DNA from: Antarcticirhabdus aurantiaca | Lineage (GTDB): Bacteria; Pseudomonadota; Alphaproteobacteria; Rhizobiales; Rhizobiaceae | Assembly: GCF_009765365.1 (NCBI RefSeq) | Contig: NZ_VTOM01000003.1 | Coordinates: forward strand, 124,001-188,000 | Reading direction: 5' to 3' | Length of the DNA: 64,000 nucleotides | Part shown: in pieces, positions 16,473-23,453 of the stretch | How positions within the stretch are numbered: the stretch's first letter is position 1 | How the letters are laid out: the number at the start of each line of letters is the position of its first letter | The notes under the pieces: model-generated | Told to the model about the DNA's origin: nothing | The model's input: the letters and a program-made list of their open reading frames with translations, nothing else | Databases searched by the model: none | Position numbers and translations under genes: made by a program

Positions 16473-17266
16473 CAGGGTGGCGGTTCGACCTCGCGGTCTT
16501 CACGGATCTGTCGGCGAGCCTCTTCGCCGCCTGCTTCATGATCCTCCTGATCTTCCTCCACCTCGCGCAAGAAACCGACGCCGCCCGCTCTCCGCCCCGC
16601 GCGATCGAGGCCCGCACCGCCTATCGCCTCATCGACCGCACGCCGCTCGCTCCAGCCGCCATGCTCGATCTCCTGCGCCGCCATCGCGGCGATCCGGGCG
16701 GCGTCTCGATCGACCTCTTCGCCGATCGCATCGAGATTTTGGGGCCGGGCGGCGCGGCTCCGGCCGTCGTCGCGCCGGAAGCCGTCGGCACGCTCGCGCG
16801 CGAGCGCCTCGGCGGGATCGGGAGCGAGGCCCGCCTCTACGTGCTGTCGCCACGGCTCTACGATCGGACGATCGCGGCGCTGACGGATGCCGGTCTGTCT
16901 GCCGCCGAGATCACCGTGCCCCGGGCGCTCGGCGACGGGACGCTGCAGCCGATCGCCTGGCGCGGCGCCTTCGCCGACCTCGAAGCGACGTCGCCGACGC
17001 CCGAGGCCTTCCGCGCCGGTGTCGCGCGCATTCTCGAAGGCGGCGACGAGGAGCCCATACCCGCCCGCACCCAGGGAGGCGCGCCGGCCACCGGCGCAAC
17101 GGCGCAGAGCCTTTCGCAGCGCGTTGCCACGTGGATCGCGCGCCTCGTCGCGGGTGCCGCGCTGATCGGCGGCTTCGGCCTCGTCGTGGTTCAGGAGCGT
17201 CGGCGCATCGGCGCGGCGCGGCTTGCCGGGAGCCGGGTGCTGGCCTCGCCCGCGACGACGATCTAG
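16469..17266 (+). CDS. Second ExbD/TolR-like membrane protein
   Basis: Encodes 265 residues. The N-terminus FDLAVFTDLSASLFAACFMI has an Asp (D13) just ahead of a membrane helix at about 14-33, close to the ExbD/TolR pattern. A soluble domain follows, and a second hydrophobic segment lies near 220-240 (IARLVAGAALIGGFGLVVV), ending in a basic tail. Classical ExbD has one membrane helix, so this is a variant. It overlaps the previous gene by 4 bp and ends the sctV-linked unit. It probably forms a heteromeric stator-like pair with the protein at 15918. Confidence 0.6.
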   Translation: MTGWRFDLAVFTDLSASLFAACFMILLIFLHLAQETDAARSPPRAIEARTAYRLIDRTPLAPAAMLDLLRRHRGDPGGVSIDLFADRIEILGPGGAAPAVVAPEAVGTLARERLGGIGSEARLYVLSPRLYDRTIAALTDAGLSAAEITVPRALGDGTLQPIAWRGAFADLEATSPTPEAFRAGVARILEGGDEEPIPARTQGGAPATGATAQSLSQRVATWIARLVAGAALIGGFGLVVVQERRRIGAARLAGSRVLASPATTI

Positions 17267-17314
17267 ACTGAGCGCAGACCCGTTCCCGCCGTTACCCCCG
17301 CGAGGCCGAGACCC

Positions 17315-17605
17315 ATGGTCGACTCGATCCAGAGAAACAGCACCATTCCCGTGCCCGCCTTCCAGACGGAATCCGGCGCGCACGATCCGCTGCCGATGGA
17401 TGCGCCCAAGCAGTTGCAGCGTCTGGAGGACACCGCCAAGGCCGCGGGCGCCGAGGCGCAGAAGGACCGGTTCGAGGACTATCTCAACCAGGGCTCGGTG
17501 ACGACGGTGGCGAAGGATCGCGATCGCGGCACCGTCTTCGATCCGGCCGCCGAGATCGCGGCCGCCAGCGTCTACGGCCAGCCGAGCGCCAACAAGCCTC
17601 TCTGA
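17315..17605 (+). CDS. Small hydrophilic protein, candidate T3SS substrate
   Basis: Encodes 96 residues, hydrophilic and without signal peptide, with a Ser/Thr/Asn-rich N-terminus (MVDSIQRNSTIPVPAFQTES) typical of T3SS export signals. A single helix follows (APKQLQRLEDTAKAAGAEA). I do not recognise it. An inner-rod protein (SctI) was considered for its size, but the C-terminal rod helix is missing. The gene ends 4 bp from the stop of a CesT chaperone on the other strand. Confidence 0.45.
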   Translation: MVDSIQRNSTIPVPAFQTESGAHDPLPMDAPKQLQRLEDTAKAAGAEAQKDRFEDYLNQGSVTTVAKDRDRGTVFDPAAEIAAASVYGQPSANKPL

Positions 17606-17609
17606 CCCG

Positions 17610-17987
17610 TCAGCCGAGAACGGCGCGCGCCGCCATGAGCTGGCGCAGGCAGGTCTCGATGGCCGGAAGGTCCATCTCGTCGTCGTCGAGGCCGACGGCG
17701 AAGATGACGTGACCGCCGCGACCGACGCCGACCGACAGGAGCCGGCCGGTCGACGGGTCGGGGCCGGCGAGTTGGATGAGCTCGCCTTCGAGCCGCTCGT
17801 CGAGCTGCTGCGGACGAGCGGCGAGGCTGACAAGGACCCGCCCCGGCTCGGACGCGGCGGTGAGGGTCAGCGTTCCCGAGCGCTGGAAGACGAAGCTGTA
17901 GCTGCCGTCGGCGGCAGGGGCCGCCTCGACGCCCATGCTGGCGGCAAAGGCGTTGATGGTCTGGATCGCTCGGGAAGAAATGGCCAT
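17610..17987 (-). CDS. CesT-family T3SS chaperone
   Basis: Encodes 125 residues with the class I chaperone fold: N-terminal helix (AISSRAIQTINAFAASMGV), strands SYSFVFQRSGTLTLTA and RVLVSLAARP, then LLSVGVGRGGHVIFAVGLD and a last helix (LPAIETCLRQLMAARAVLG). It lies 68 bp downstream of sctW on the same strand, so it is probably the last gene of that operon. Such chaperones next to a gatekeeper gene can serve the gatekeeper itself (compare SycN/YscB with YopN) or a nearby effector. Confidence 0.7.
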   Translation of the reverse strand: MAISSRAIQTINAFAASMGVEAAPAADGSYSFVFQRSGTLTLTAASEPGRVLVSLAARPQQLDERLEGELIQLAGPDPSTGRLLSVGVGRGGHVIFAVGLDDDEMDLPAIETCLRQLMAARAVLG

Positions 17988-18055
17988 GTCGATCGGGCTC
18001 GGGCTGTCCGGGGGGCTGCGGGTGGTTGGGTCAAGGCAGCGCGCGGCCGGCCCGA

Positions 18056-19258
18056 TCAGGAATAATGGCCGTTCGCGTCCATCGCCGCGTATTCCCGCTC
18101 CTCGGCCGCGACCAGCTCGTCGAGAAGGGTCAGGATGGCGGCGTTCTGCTGCAGGCGCGCCTGGGGCGAGGGCATGATCTCGTCCGGCAGTTCGGCATGG
18201 ACGCCGCGCAATCCGTTGGCGAAGACCAGCTGCGTCGCGACCGAGCAGCCCTCGTAGCGCGACAGCATGGCCTGCGCCTCGACGGCGCCGGGGGCGGAGC
18301 TGCTGGCGAAGTTCAGAAGAGCGCCGGCGACGTCGGCCGCCTTGCCCGTCGGCGCCTCGCCCCGCTGGAGCTGGCGATCGGACAGCGTGATCAGCTGGCC
18401 AGCCATGTCGACGACACTCTGCATCTTCTTCAGCTTGCCGAGTTCGGTCAGGAGGGCGTGGAGAAAGGCGCTGTCGGTGGAGGGGCCGGTGCTCGCTAGG
18501 TCGCGCCCGGCCGCTTCCATGAACGTGTCGACGATCTCGCCGAAGCTCTTCATCACGTCGAAGCCGCGCATCGCTTCGAACAGCGCGCCCATGTTCTTCG
18601 TCTCCCGCAGGAGCGAGCGATAGGTCTCTCGCACGGCCGCCGGATCGGTCTCCAGGGTCATCGCGGCGCGCGAGGCGGTCTGCGAGGCGGCGAGCCCCGC
18701 GCGCACGTCGCGGCCGAGATCGCCCTTGCCGTATTCGGCATGCGCCTCGTCGAGGAGCATCTGGAAGTCGTTGCCGGCGCCCGCTGCCGCGAAGAATTCG
18801 CGCGCGATGTCGAGCGCGGCGAACTGATGGGTGACGTCCGGATCGAAGCGCTGCAGCGTCGCCAGGATGTCCTCCTTGCTGACGCCGCCTCCCCCTCCGC
18901 CACCTTGGCCCAGGCGCTCGAGATGGGCTTCGAGTTGCTCGACCAGCGCCTGAAGCTCCACCTCCCGCGGCATGTCGGGAAGCTTGTCGTAGTAGTCGGC
19001 GATGCGCGCGAGGGCGGCCAAGCTCGCGCCCTGCCCCTGGCGCACGTCGCGCCGGTCGAGGGAGCGCTTGTCGGCGCGGTGGGCGACCGACATGCCGATC
19101 TCCTCCGCGGCGTCCTGGAGCTTGGAGGCTTCCGACGAGACGGTGACGGTTTCGCCGCGATAGTCGCCGCGCAGCTGAGCCGCGACCTCGGCGCCGACCG
19201 GCGAGGTGACGTTCAGCGCCGTGAGATTCTGGCGCAGCGTTTCGATGGATCCGGACAT
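18056..19258 (-). CDS. sctW: T3SS gatekeeper SctW (YopN/MxiC/HrpJ family)
   Basis: Encodes 400 residues in the size range of MxiC and InvE. Helical repeats carry the family pattern, for example ALARIADYYDKLPDMPREVE and ILATLQRFDPDVTHQFAALD in the middle, and a TyeA-like C-terminal part (QNAAILTLLDELVAAEEREYA). A run of Gly at about residue 117-123 separates two helical parts. SctW sits at the cytoplasmic gate and delays effector export until host contact, letting translocators go first. It has its own ribosome site (GGAGG) and the recurrent promoter motif upstream, so it can be expressed apart from sctF. Confidence 0.85.
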   Translation of the reverse strand: MSGSIETLRQNLTALNVTSPVGAEVAAQLRGDYRGETVTVSSEASKLQDAAEEIGMSVAHRADKRSLDRRDVRQGQGASLAALARIADYYDKLPDMPREVELQALVEQLEAHLERLGQGGGGGGGVSKEDILATLQRFDPDVTHQFAALDIAREFFAAAGAGNDFQMLLDEAHAEYGKGDLGRDVRAGLAASQTASRAAMTLETDPAAVRETYRSLLRETKNMGALFEAMRGFDVMKSFGEIVDTFMEAAGRDLASTGPSTDSAFLHALLTELGKLKKMQSVVDMAGQLITLSDRQLQRGEAPTGKAADVAGALLNFASSSAPGAVEAQAMLSRYEGCSVATQLVFANGLRGVHAELPDEIMPSPQARLQQNAAILTLLDELVAAEEREYAAMDANGHYS

Positions 19259-19320
19259 GGGCGGAACCTCCGGGGCATGTGATGGTCGCGAGGCACCATA
19301 AACGGGATGCGGAACCCGTT

Positions 19321-19337
19321 TGTCCCGTTCGTCACAG
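19321..19337 (-). promoter_or_regulatory. Recurrent T3SS promoter motif upstream of sctW
   Basis: On the minus strand CTGTGACGAACGGGACA lies 62 bp before the sctW start. It differs from the sctE site by one base. Layout is TGTGA, six bases, GGACA. Confidence 0.5.
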
Positions 19338-19383
19338 GTCGGACGACGTCCCGGCGCGGCCGCCCCGGCGAAAGCGTCCCGGC

Positions 19384-19413
19384 AACAGCAACAGGGCGCC
19401 CCGAAGGACGCCC
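19384..19413 (-). terminator. Terminator with UUCG loop downstream of sctF
   Basis: On the minus strand an 8-bp stem (GGGCGTCC and GGGCGCCC, one G-U pair) closes a TTCG tetraloop and is followed by TGTTGCTGTT. It lies 52 bp after the sctF stop and would limit read-through from the needle gene into sctW. Confidence 0.65.
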
Positions 19414-19465
19414 CGTCTCGGTCAGCCGCGGCGGAGCGGCGCTCCGCCCGTCGAAGCCAGTCGCG

Positions 19466-19780
19466 TCAGGACACGTTGCGCGCGATGCTCTTCAGCGTGT
19501 CGGCGACGCTCTTGAGCATGTTGGTGCGCAGGTTGCTGATCGCGGACCAGGAGTTCATCGCCATCTGCATCGAGAACATCTTCTCGGTATCGGACAGGTT
19601 CGCGTTCTGCTCGATGTCGCGGATGTCGTTCTCGATCGCCGTCATCTGCTCCTGGAGCTGCTTCTGCCGCCAGATCAGATCGAAGCCGTCGCTGTTCGTA
19701 TAAGGGACCGGGCTGAAGGTCGTTTCCGTCGCGGTCGACGATGCGTAAAGACCAGCGGTGCTCGTCGGTGCAAGAGCCAT
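19466..19780 (-). CDS. sctF: T3SS needle subunit SctF
   Basis: Encodes 104 residues. The C-terminal half matches the needle family: SMQMAMNSWSAISNLRTNML then KSVADTLKSIARNVS, parallel to the INKWSVIYNINSTIVRSMKDLMQ end of YscF. The first helix is LIWRQKQLQEQMTAIENDIR. The N-terminus is Ser/Thr-rich and about 20 residues longer than in YscF or MxiH. Subunits are exported and stack into the helical needle. A YscE-like co-chaperone gene lies 31 bp upstream and a strong terminator follows. GGGAGA precedes the ATG. Confidence 0.8.
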   Translation of the reverse strand: MALAPTSTAGLYASSTATETTFSPVPYTNSDGFDLIWRQKQLQEQMTAIENDIRDIEQNANLSDTEKMFSMQMAMNSWSAISNLRTNMLKSVADTLKSIARNVS

Positions 19781-19811
19781 GTCTATCTCCCGGTTTTGTC
19801 TTGGGGAACTG

Positions 19812-20063
19812 TCACGGCCCGGTCGTTTCGGCTCCGCTCGACTGCATCAATAGCACAACCCGCCGAGCTGCAACAAGACTTCTTTCCAAAGAGTTAAAAG
19901 CTTCAAATCGACCGAACGGAACCCCGGCCGCCACTTCGACGCGCAGGCTATGGAGAAGGGCGTCGATCCGCCCGACGACCTCGGCCGCCACGTCGGCGCC
20001 TCCGGGTCCCGTCAGGCGCTCGCCGAGTTCGGTGAAGGATCCGATGTCGTCCGCCTCGTCCAT
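19812..20063 (-). CDS. Small helical protein, YscE/EscE-like needle co-chaperone candidate
   Basis: Encodes 83 residues forming two helices. The second part, HSLRVEVAAGVPFGRFEAFN and then ERSLVAARRVVLLMQ, parallels the KKDMMRGGDAKQYQVWQ and ESAIAIIHYV pattern of YscE. In Ysc-type systems YscE and YscG hold needle monomers soluble in the cytoplasm. It lies immediately upstream of sctF on the same strand, the expected place. Similarity is short and the family is divergent, so this is a reasoned guess. AAGGA precedes the ATG. No YscG-like gene is next to it, though the TPR proteins elsewhere in the locus could fill that role. Confidence 0.5.
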   Translation of the reverse strand: MDEADDIGSFTELGERLTGPGGADVAAEVVGRIDALLHSLRVEVAAGVPFGRFEAFNSLERSLVAARRVVLLMQSSGAETTGP

Positions 20064-20095
20064 GTCAGCATCCTTTCCGATCGAGGCGCCCGGCC

Positions 20096-20821
20096 TCAAA
20101 TGTCGTCGTCCAACGCCAGCGCGTCGAGCCCCGGCCGGTCGAGCACGAGGAGGGAGCGGTCTCGGACGGCGATCAGCCCGTCCCGTTCCCAGGCCTTCAG
20201 GGCGCGGTTGACGTTGCCGCGCGCGCCGCGCGCCATCAGGCCGAGATCGCTCTGGGTGACGAAGGCGCCGAGGCGCCGCACCCGGCGGCCCCCGTGCTCG
20301 GTCCAGTCGTCGAGGCTGTCGGCGAGGCGAAGAACGCATTGCGACAAGCGCGCGGGCAGCGTCTTCAGGCCGAGGATGCGCGTCAGCGAGATATAGGAGC
20401 GATAACGCCGCGCGACGGTTCGGCCGAGCGCCACCGCCAGCTCCGGATGCGCCTCGCAGAGCCGCCGGAAGGCGGGCGCCGCGACGCTGAAGATCGAGCT
20501 CGTGCCGATCGAGGTCGCCATGTCGCAGTGGCAGCCGCCTTCGAAGACGCCGAGTTCGCCGAAGCTCTCGCCGGCCGGCAGGATGCCGAACAGGATCGGC
20601 GAGCCGTCGTCGAGGAGATAGGACAGCCGGACGTGCCCCGAGCGCACGAAGAACAGCGACTCGGCCTCGTCGTCCTGGAGGTAGATGAATTCGTTCGGCC
20701 CGCAGATCCGATGCGTCGCGATCGACTCCAGCCGGCGCAGGACGCCTTCGTCGATCCTGAAGAACTCGCTGCCGCGGAAGTGGGGCAGATGCGAGAAGCG
20801 CTCGGCAGCCAGATGACGCAA
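20096..20821 (-). CDS. Crp/Fnr-family transcription regulator
   Basis: Encodes 241 residues: a cyclic-nucleotide-binding-type beta-roll (FFRIDEGVLRRLESIATHRI, FVRSGHVRLSYLLDDGSPI, then LPAGESFGELGVFEGG), a dimerisation helix (VARRYRSYISLTRILGLKTL) and a C-terminal winged helix with VTQSDLGLMARGARGNVNRA as recognition region. The four-cysteine cluster of Fnr is absent, so direct oxygen sensing is unlikely. The start is TTG, with GAAGG nine bases upstream. It heads the yscE-like/sctF operon and is divergent from sctD. It is the only regulator in the T3SS locus and the natural candidate to bind the recurrent CRP-shaped sites. Confidence 0.85.
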   Translation of the reverse strand: MRHLAAERFSHLPHFRGSEFFRIDEGVLRRLESIATHRICGPNEFIYLQDDEAESLFFVRSGHVRLSYLLDDGSPILFGILPAGESFGELGVFEGGCHCDMATSIGTSSIFSVAAPAFRRLCEAHPELAVALGRTVARRYRSYISLTRILGLKTLPARLSQCVLRLADSLDDWTEHGGRRVRRLGAFVTQSDLGLMARGARGNVNRALKAWERDGLIAVRDRSLLVLDRPGLDALALDDDI

Positions 20822-21170
20822 GGGGAGATACCTTCAGCGCGAACGACGACCCGGCCGCGCCCTGCCGCGGACGCTCGGTCCCGTGCCTGCGGATATGGAA
20901 CGGGGCGATCCTTGTTTCGCGAGATTGCAGTTCGCGCGCAAGGGGAAAAACGCGAGGCGTCCACCACGACCGGCGACGCCGCCCGGATCGGCCGGCTCCG
21001 GGGCTTCCCCAAGGATCGTTAAGACCGAATCCGTATGGCCGATGAATTGATGAGGACATCGCGCAAGCCCTTTGCTATTGACGTGTTTCCAGGGATTTGC
21101 GGGGCTGACGGGTCGGCGCGCGGGGGCGCGTGCCTTCGACTACCCGCTTTGAGCGAAAGCGGGGTTGGCA
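20822..21170 (+). other. Intergenic region between the Crp/Fnr gene and sctD
   Basis: This divergent spacer of 349 bases must hold promoters for both directions. I see no clear copy of the recurrent motif; a partial match (GCGAACGACGACC) lies about 15 bases ahead of the regulator start. No tRNA, repeat or convincing ORF was found. Confidence 0.5.
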
Positions 21171-23435
21171 GTGGCTGGCCAGGGAAGCGGTGCGACGATC
21201 CTCAAGATCCTCAGCGGCGTCCAGGCGGGCGTCGACGTGCCGCTGGCCGACGGCACCTATCTCGTCGGTCAGGGTGACGACGACGACATCCAGATCTTCG
21301 ACATCAGCCTGAAGCCCGGCCATCTTCGCCTGACGCTCGGCGGCGGCAAGATCGTGCTGGCCGCGGCCTCGGGTTCGGTGCGCACCCGCAACGGCATCAC
21401 CCTCTCGCCCGGCGACGAGGGACAGGAGATCGAGCAACTCGATATCGTCTCCGCGGGCACGACCCGCTTCGCGCTCGGCGCACCGACGGCCAACTGGGCG
21501 TCCGTGACGGATGTCGAGACCGGAGCGGCGGCCGGTCCGGCGAAGAGCCCCGCCCCGCCGGAAGGCGCCGGCCTCGCGCGTCGGCGCGCCTGGCAAGTCG
21601 CGCTTCCCGTGCTCGCGGTTCTCGTTCTTCTCGGCGGGGGAGCCGCCCTCCTCCCGATCCTGAACGCGCAGCGCGCCGTGTCCTCCGAGCAGATGGCCGA
21701 CGACGACCTCGCTCGCGTCCGCACCGCCGTCGGCAGCTTCGACTTCGGCCGGCGCCTGCGCGTGGAGCAGGAGGTGGACGGCGCGATCTTCGTCACCGGC
21801 TACGTGGAAACGCCCGTCGAGCGCCGGGCGATCCAGGGCGCCGTGCGCGAAACCGACGTTCCGGCGCGCGTCCGCCTTCCCGTCCTGGGGCTGATCCGGA
21901 GCGAGGTCGAGAACCTCATCAAGGCCGAAGGCGCCCAGGTGCGCTTCGCTCTCGACGACGACGGCGCCCTGACGCTCTCCGGGCTCGTTCGCGATCCGGC
22001 CCGCGCCGAGGCGCTCGTCGGCACGATCCGGGAGCGCATCGACGGCCTGTCCGGCGTCACGTCTGAGATCCGCACCGCGCCGATGATCCTCGCCGACGTG
22101 CGCGCGCTCGCGGACCGCTCGCAGATCGCGCCCTACGTCATCTTCCGCCTCGACGGCACCGACCTTCTGGAAGTCAGCGGGATCGTGCCGACCGACAGGA
22201 TCGATGCGTGGGTCGGCTTCCTCCAGGCCTATGCGACGCAGTTCGCCGAAACCATGCCGCTGCGCTCGCTGGTGCAGCTCCAGCGGCCGGACGGCACCGT
22301 CGGCCGGCCCGGCGAAACGCCGCAGACCGGGCTGTTCCTGGGCGCGGGAACGACGTCGAACGGCGACCAGCCCGTGGATGTCGAGCGGCTGCGCACGGGC
22401 CGGTTCGACATGGCCGACATCTTCGCCGGCGAAACCGAGCCTCCGGCACCGGCGGCCTCCGAGCCTGCGCCCGCAGCGCCCGAGGACGAGCGGCAGGCCG
22501 TCCGCCAGCTGATCGCCGCCGGCGGCTCATCCGCTGCCACCCTGCCCGAACCGACGCCGCGGGAACCGTCGGGCGATACCCGGCCGGCGTCCGATCCGGC
22601 GGGCACTGCATTGCGCGAGGAGCCGGCGGGCCGACCGGCGGAGATCACCGCGTCCGCTCCCGGAGCGCAGGATCCGCCCGCGTCGAACGGGCAGGGATCG
22701 TCCCCTTCGATCACGCGGGATCCACTCGTCGCCGATGTCGGGGCGTCGCCCCGCGACAGCGAGCCGCCGATCAACGATCTCGCGCGCGATCTCGTCGAGC
22801 GCTGGGAAGAGGACCGCCTGCCGGGCTCGGCCGCCGGCCGCAGCCTGGCGGAGGGGCTGCAGGCCCTGCAGAACTGGGGACTCGGCGTCTTCGGAGCCGA
22901 AACGCGGCCGGTCGCCGAGCGCTACCAGCCCCTGCTCGCAGGTCCGCTGGGTCAGCCGGACGCGCTCCAAGCCTGCTGGCCCGGCTCGCGCCTCGAGCGC
23001 CGCTCGGTGCTCGGCGCGCTGTTCTGGCTCGATCTCCTCAGCGTTTCCCGCGAGCTGACCATGGTGGATCTGCCGGCTTCGGAACAGTCCCTCGTCCTGG
23101 AAGCCGCGCTCAATCCGCGCGGGACCGGGCAATGCGCCGATGCGGCGGCGGGGCGACCCTTCCAGTCGGTCTACCTCGTCGAAGCCTCGCGCAACGACCG
23201 CTTCGTCGACTTCATCACCCGCGACCTCGCGCCGTTCCCGATCGAGGTCGCCGGCGTCAGCCTCCTCGGAGACCGGTTCGTCCAGACCCGGACCGGCGAG
23301 AAGATGCGCCAGGGCGCCGCCCGCGACCGCACCAGCCGGCTGGCGCTCGTCGGCGAGCTGGGGCTCGCCTTCGAGCAGTCCACGGGCTACTCGACCCACC
23401 TCTTCGGCAACGATCTGAACTGGCGCGTCCAGTAG
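21171..23435 (+). CDS. sctD: T3SS inner-membrane ring protein SctD, unusually long
   Basis: Encodes 754 residues against roughly 400 for YscD. Residues 1-105 form the cytoplasmic FHA-like domain (ILSGVQAGVDVPLADGTYLV and FDISLKPGHLRLTL). One membrane helix lies at about 142-165. Periplasmic ring-building modules follow to about 375. Then comes a Pro/Ala/Gly-rich linker (about 415-530) and an extra C-terminal domain of some 220 residues with two or more Cys, which I do not recognise. SctD links the inner ring to the secretin. The start GTG at 21171 has GGGG six bases upstream; a TTG at 21165 is too close to it. It converges on sctC with 18 bp between. Confidence 0.85.
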   Translation: MAGQGSGATILKILSGVQAGVDVPLADGTYLVGQGDDDDIQIFDISLKPGHLRLTLGGGKIVLAAASGSVRTRNGITLSPGDEGQEIEQLDIVSAGTTRFALGAPTANWASVTDVETGAAAGPAKSPAPPEGAGLARRRAWQVALPVLAVLVLLGGGAALLPILNAQRAVSSEQMADDDLARVRTAVGSFDFGRRLRVEQEVDGAIFVTGYVETPVERRAIQGAVRETDVPARVRLPVLGLIRSEVENLIKAEGAQVRFALDDDGALTLSGLVRDPARAEALVGTIRERIDGLSGVTSEIRTAPMILADVRALADRSQIAPYVIFRLDGTDLLEVSGIVPTDRIDAWVGFLQAYATQFAETMPLRSLVQLQRPDGTVGRPGETPQTGLFLGAGTTSNGDQPVDVERLRTGRFDMADIFAGETEPPAPAASEPAPAAPEDERQAVRQLIAAGGSSAATLPEPTPREPSGDTRPASDPAGTALREEPAGRPAEITASAPGAQDPPASNGQGSSPSITRDPLVADVGASPRDSEPPINDLARDLVERWEEDRLPGSAAGRSLAEGLQALQNWGLGVFGAETRPVAERYQPLLAGPLGQPDALQACWPGSRLERRSVLGALFWLDLLSVSRELTMVDLPASEQSLVLEAALNPRGTGQCADAAAGRPFQSVYLVEASRNDRFVDFITRDLAPFPIEVAGVSLLGDRFVQTRTGEKMRQGAARDRTSRLALVGELGLAFEQSTGYSTHLFGNDLNWRVQ

Positions 23436-23453
23436 TTCGGGATCGACGCCGGC

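Noticed and set aside
17315-17605. Inner-rod protein SctI
   Set aside because: Size is near but the C-terminal rod helix pattern is absent.
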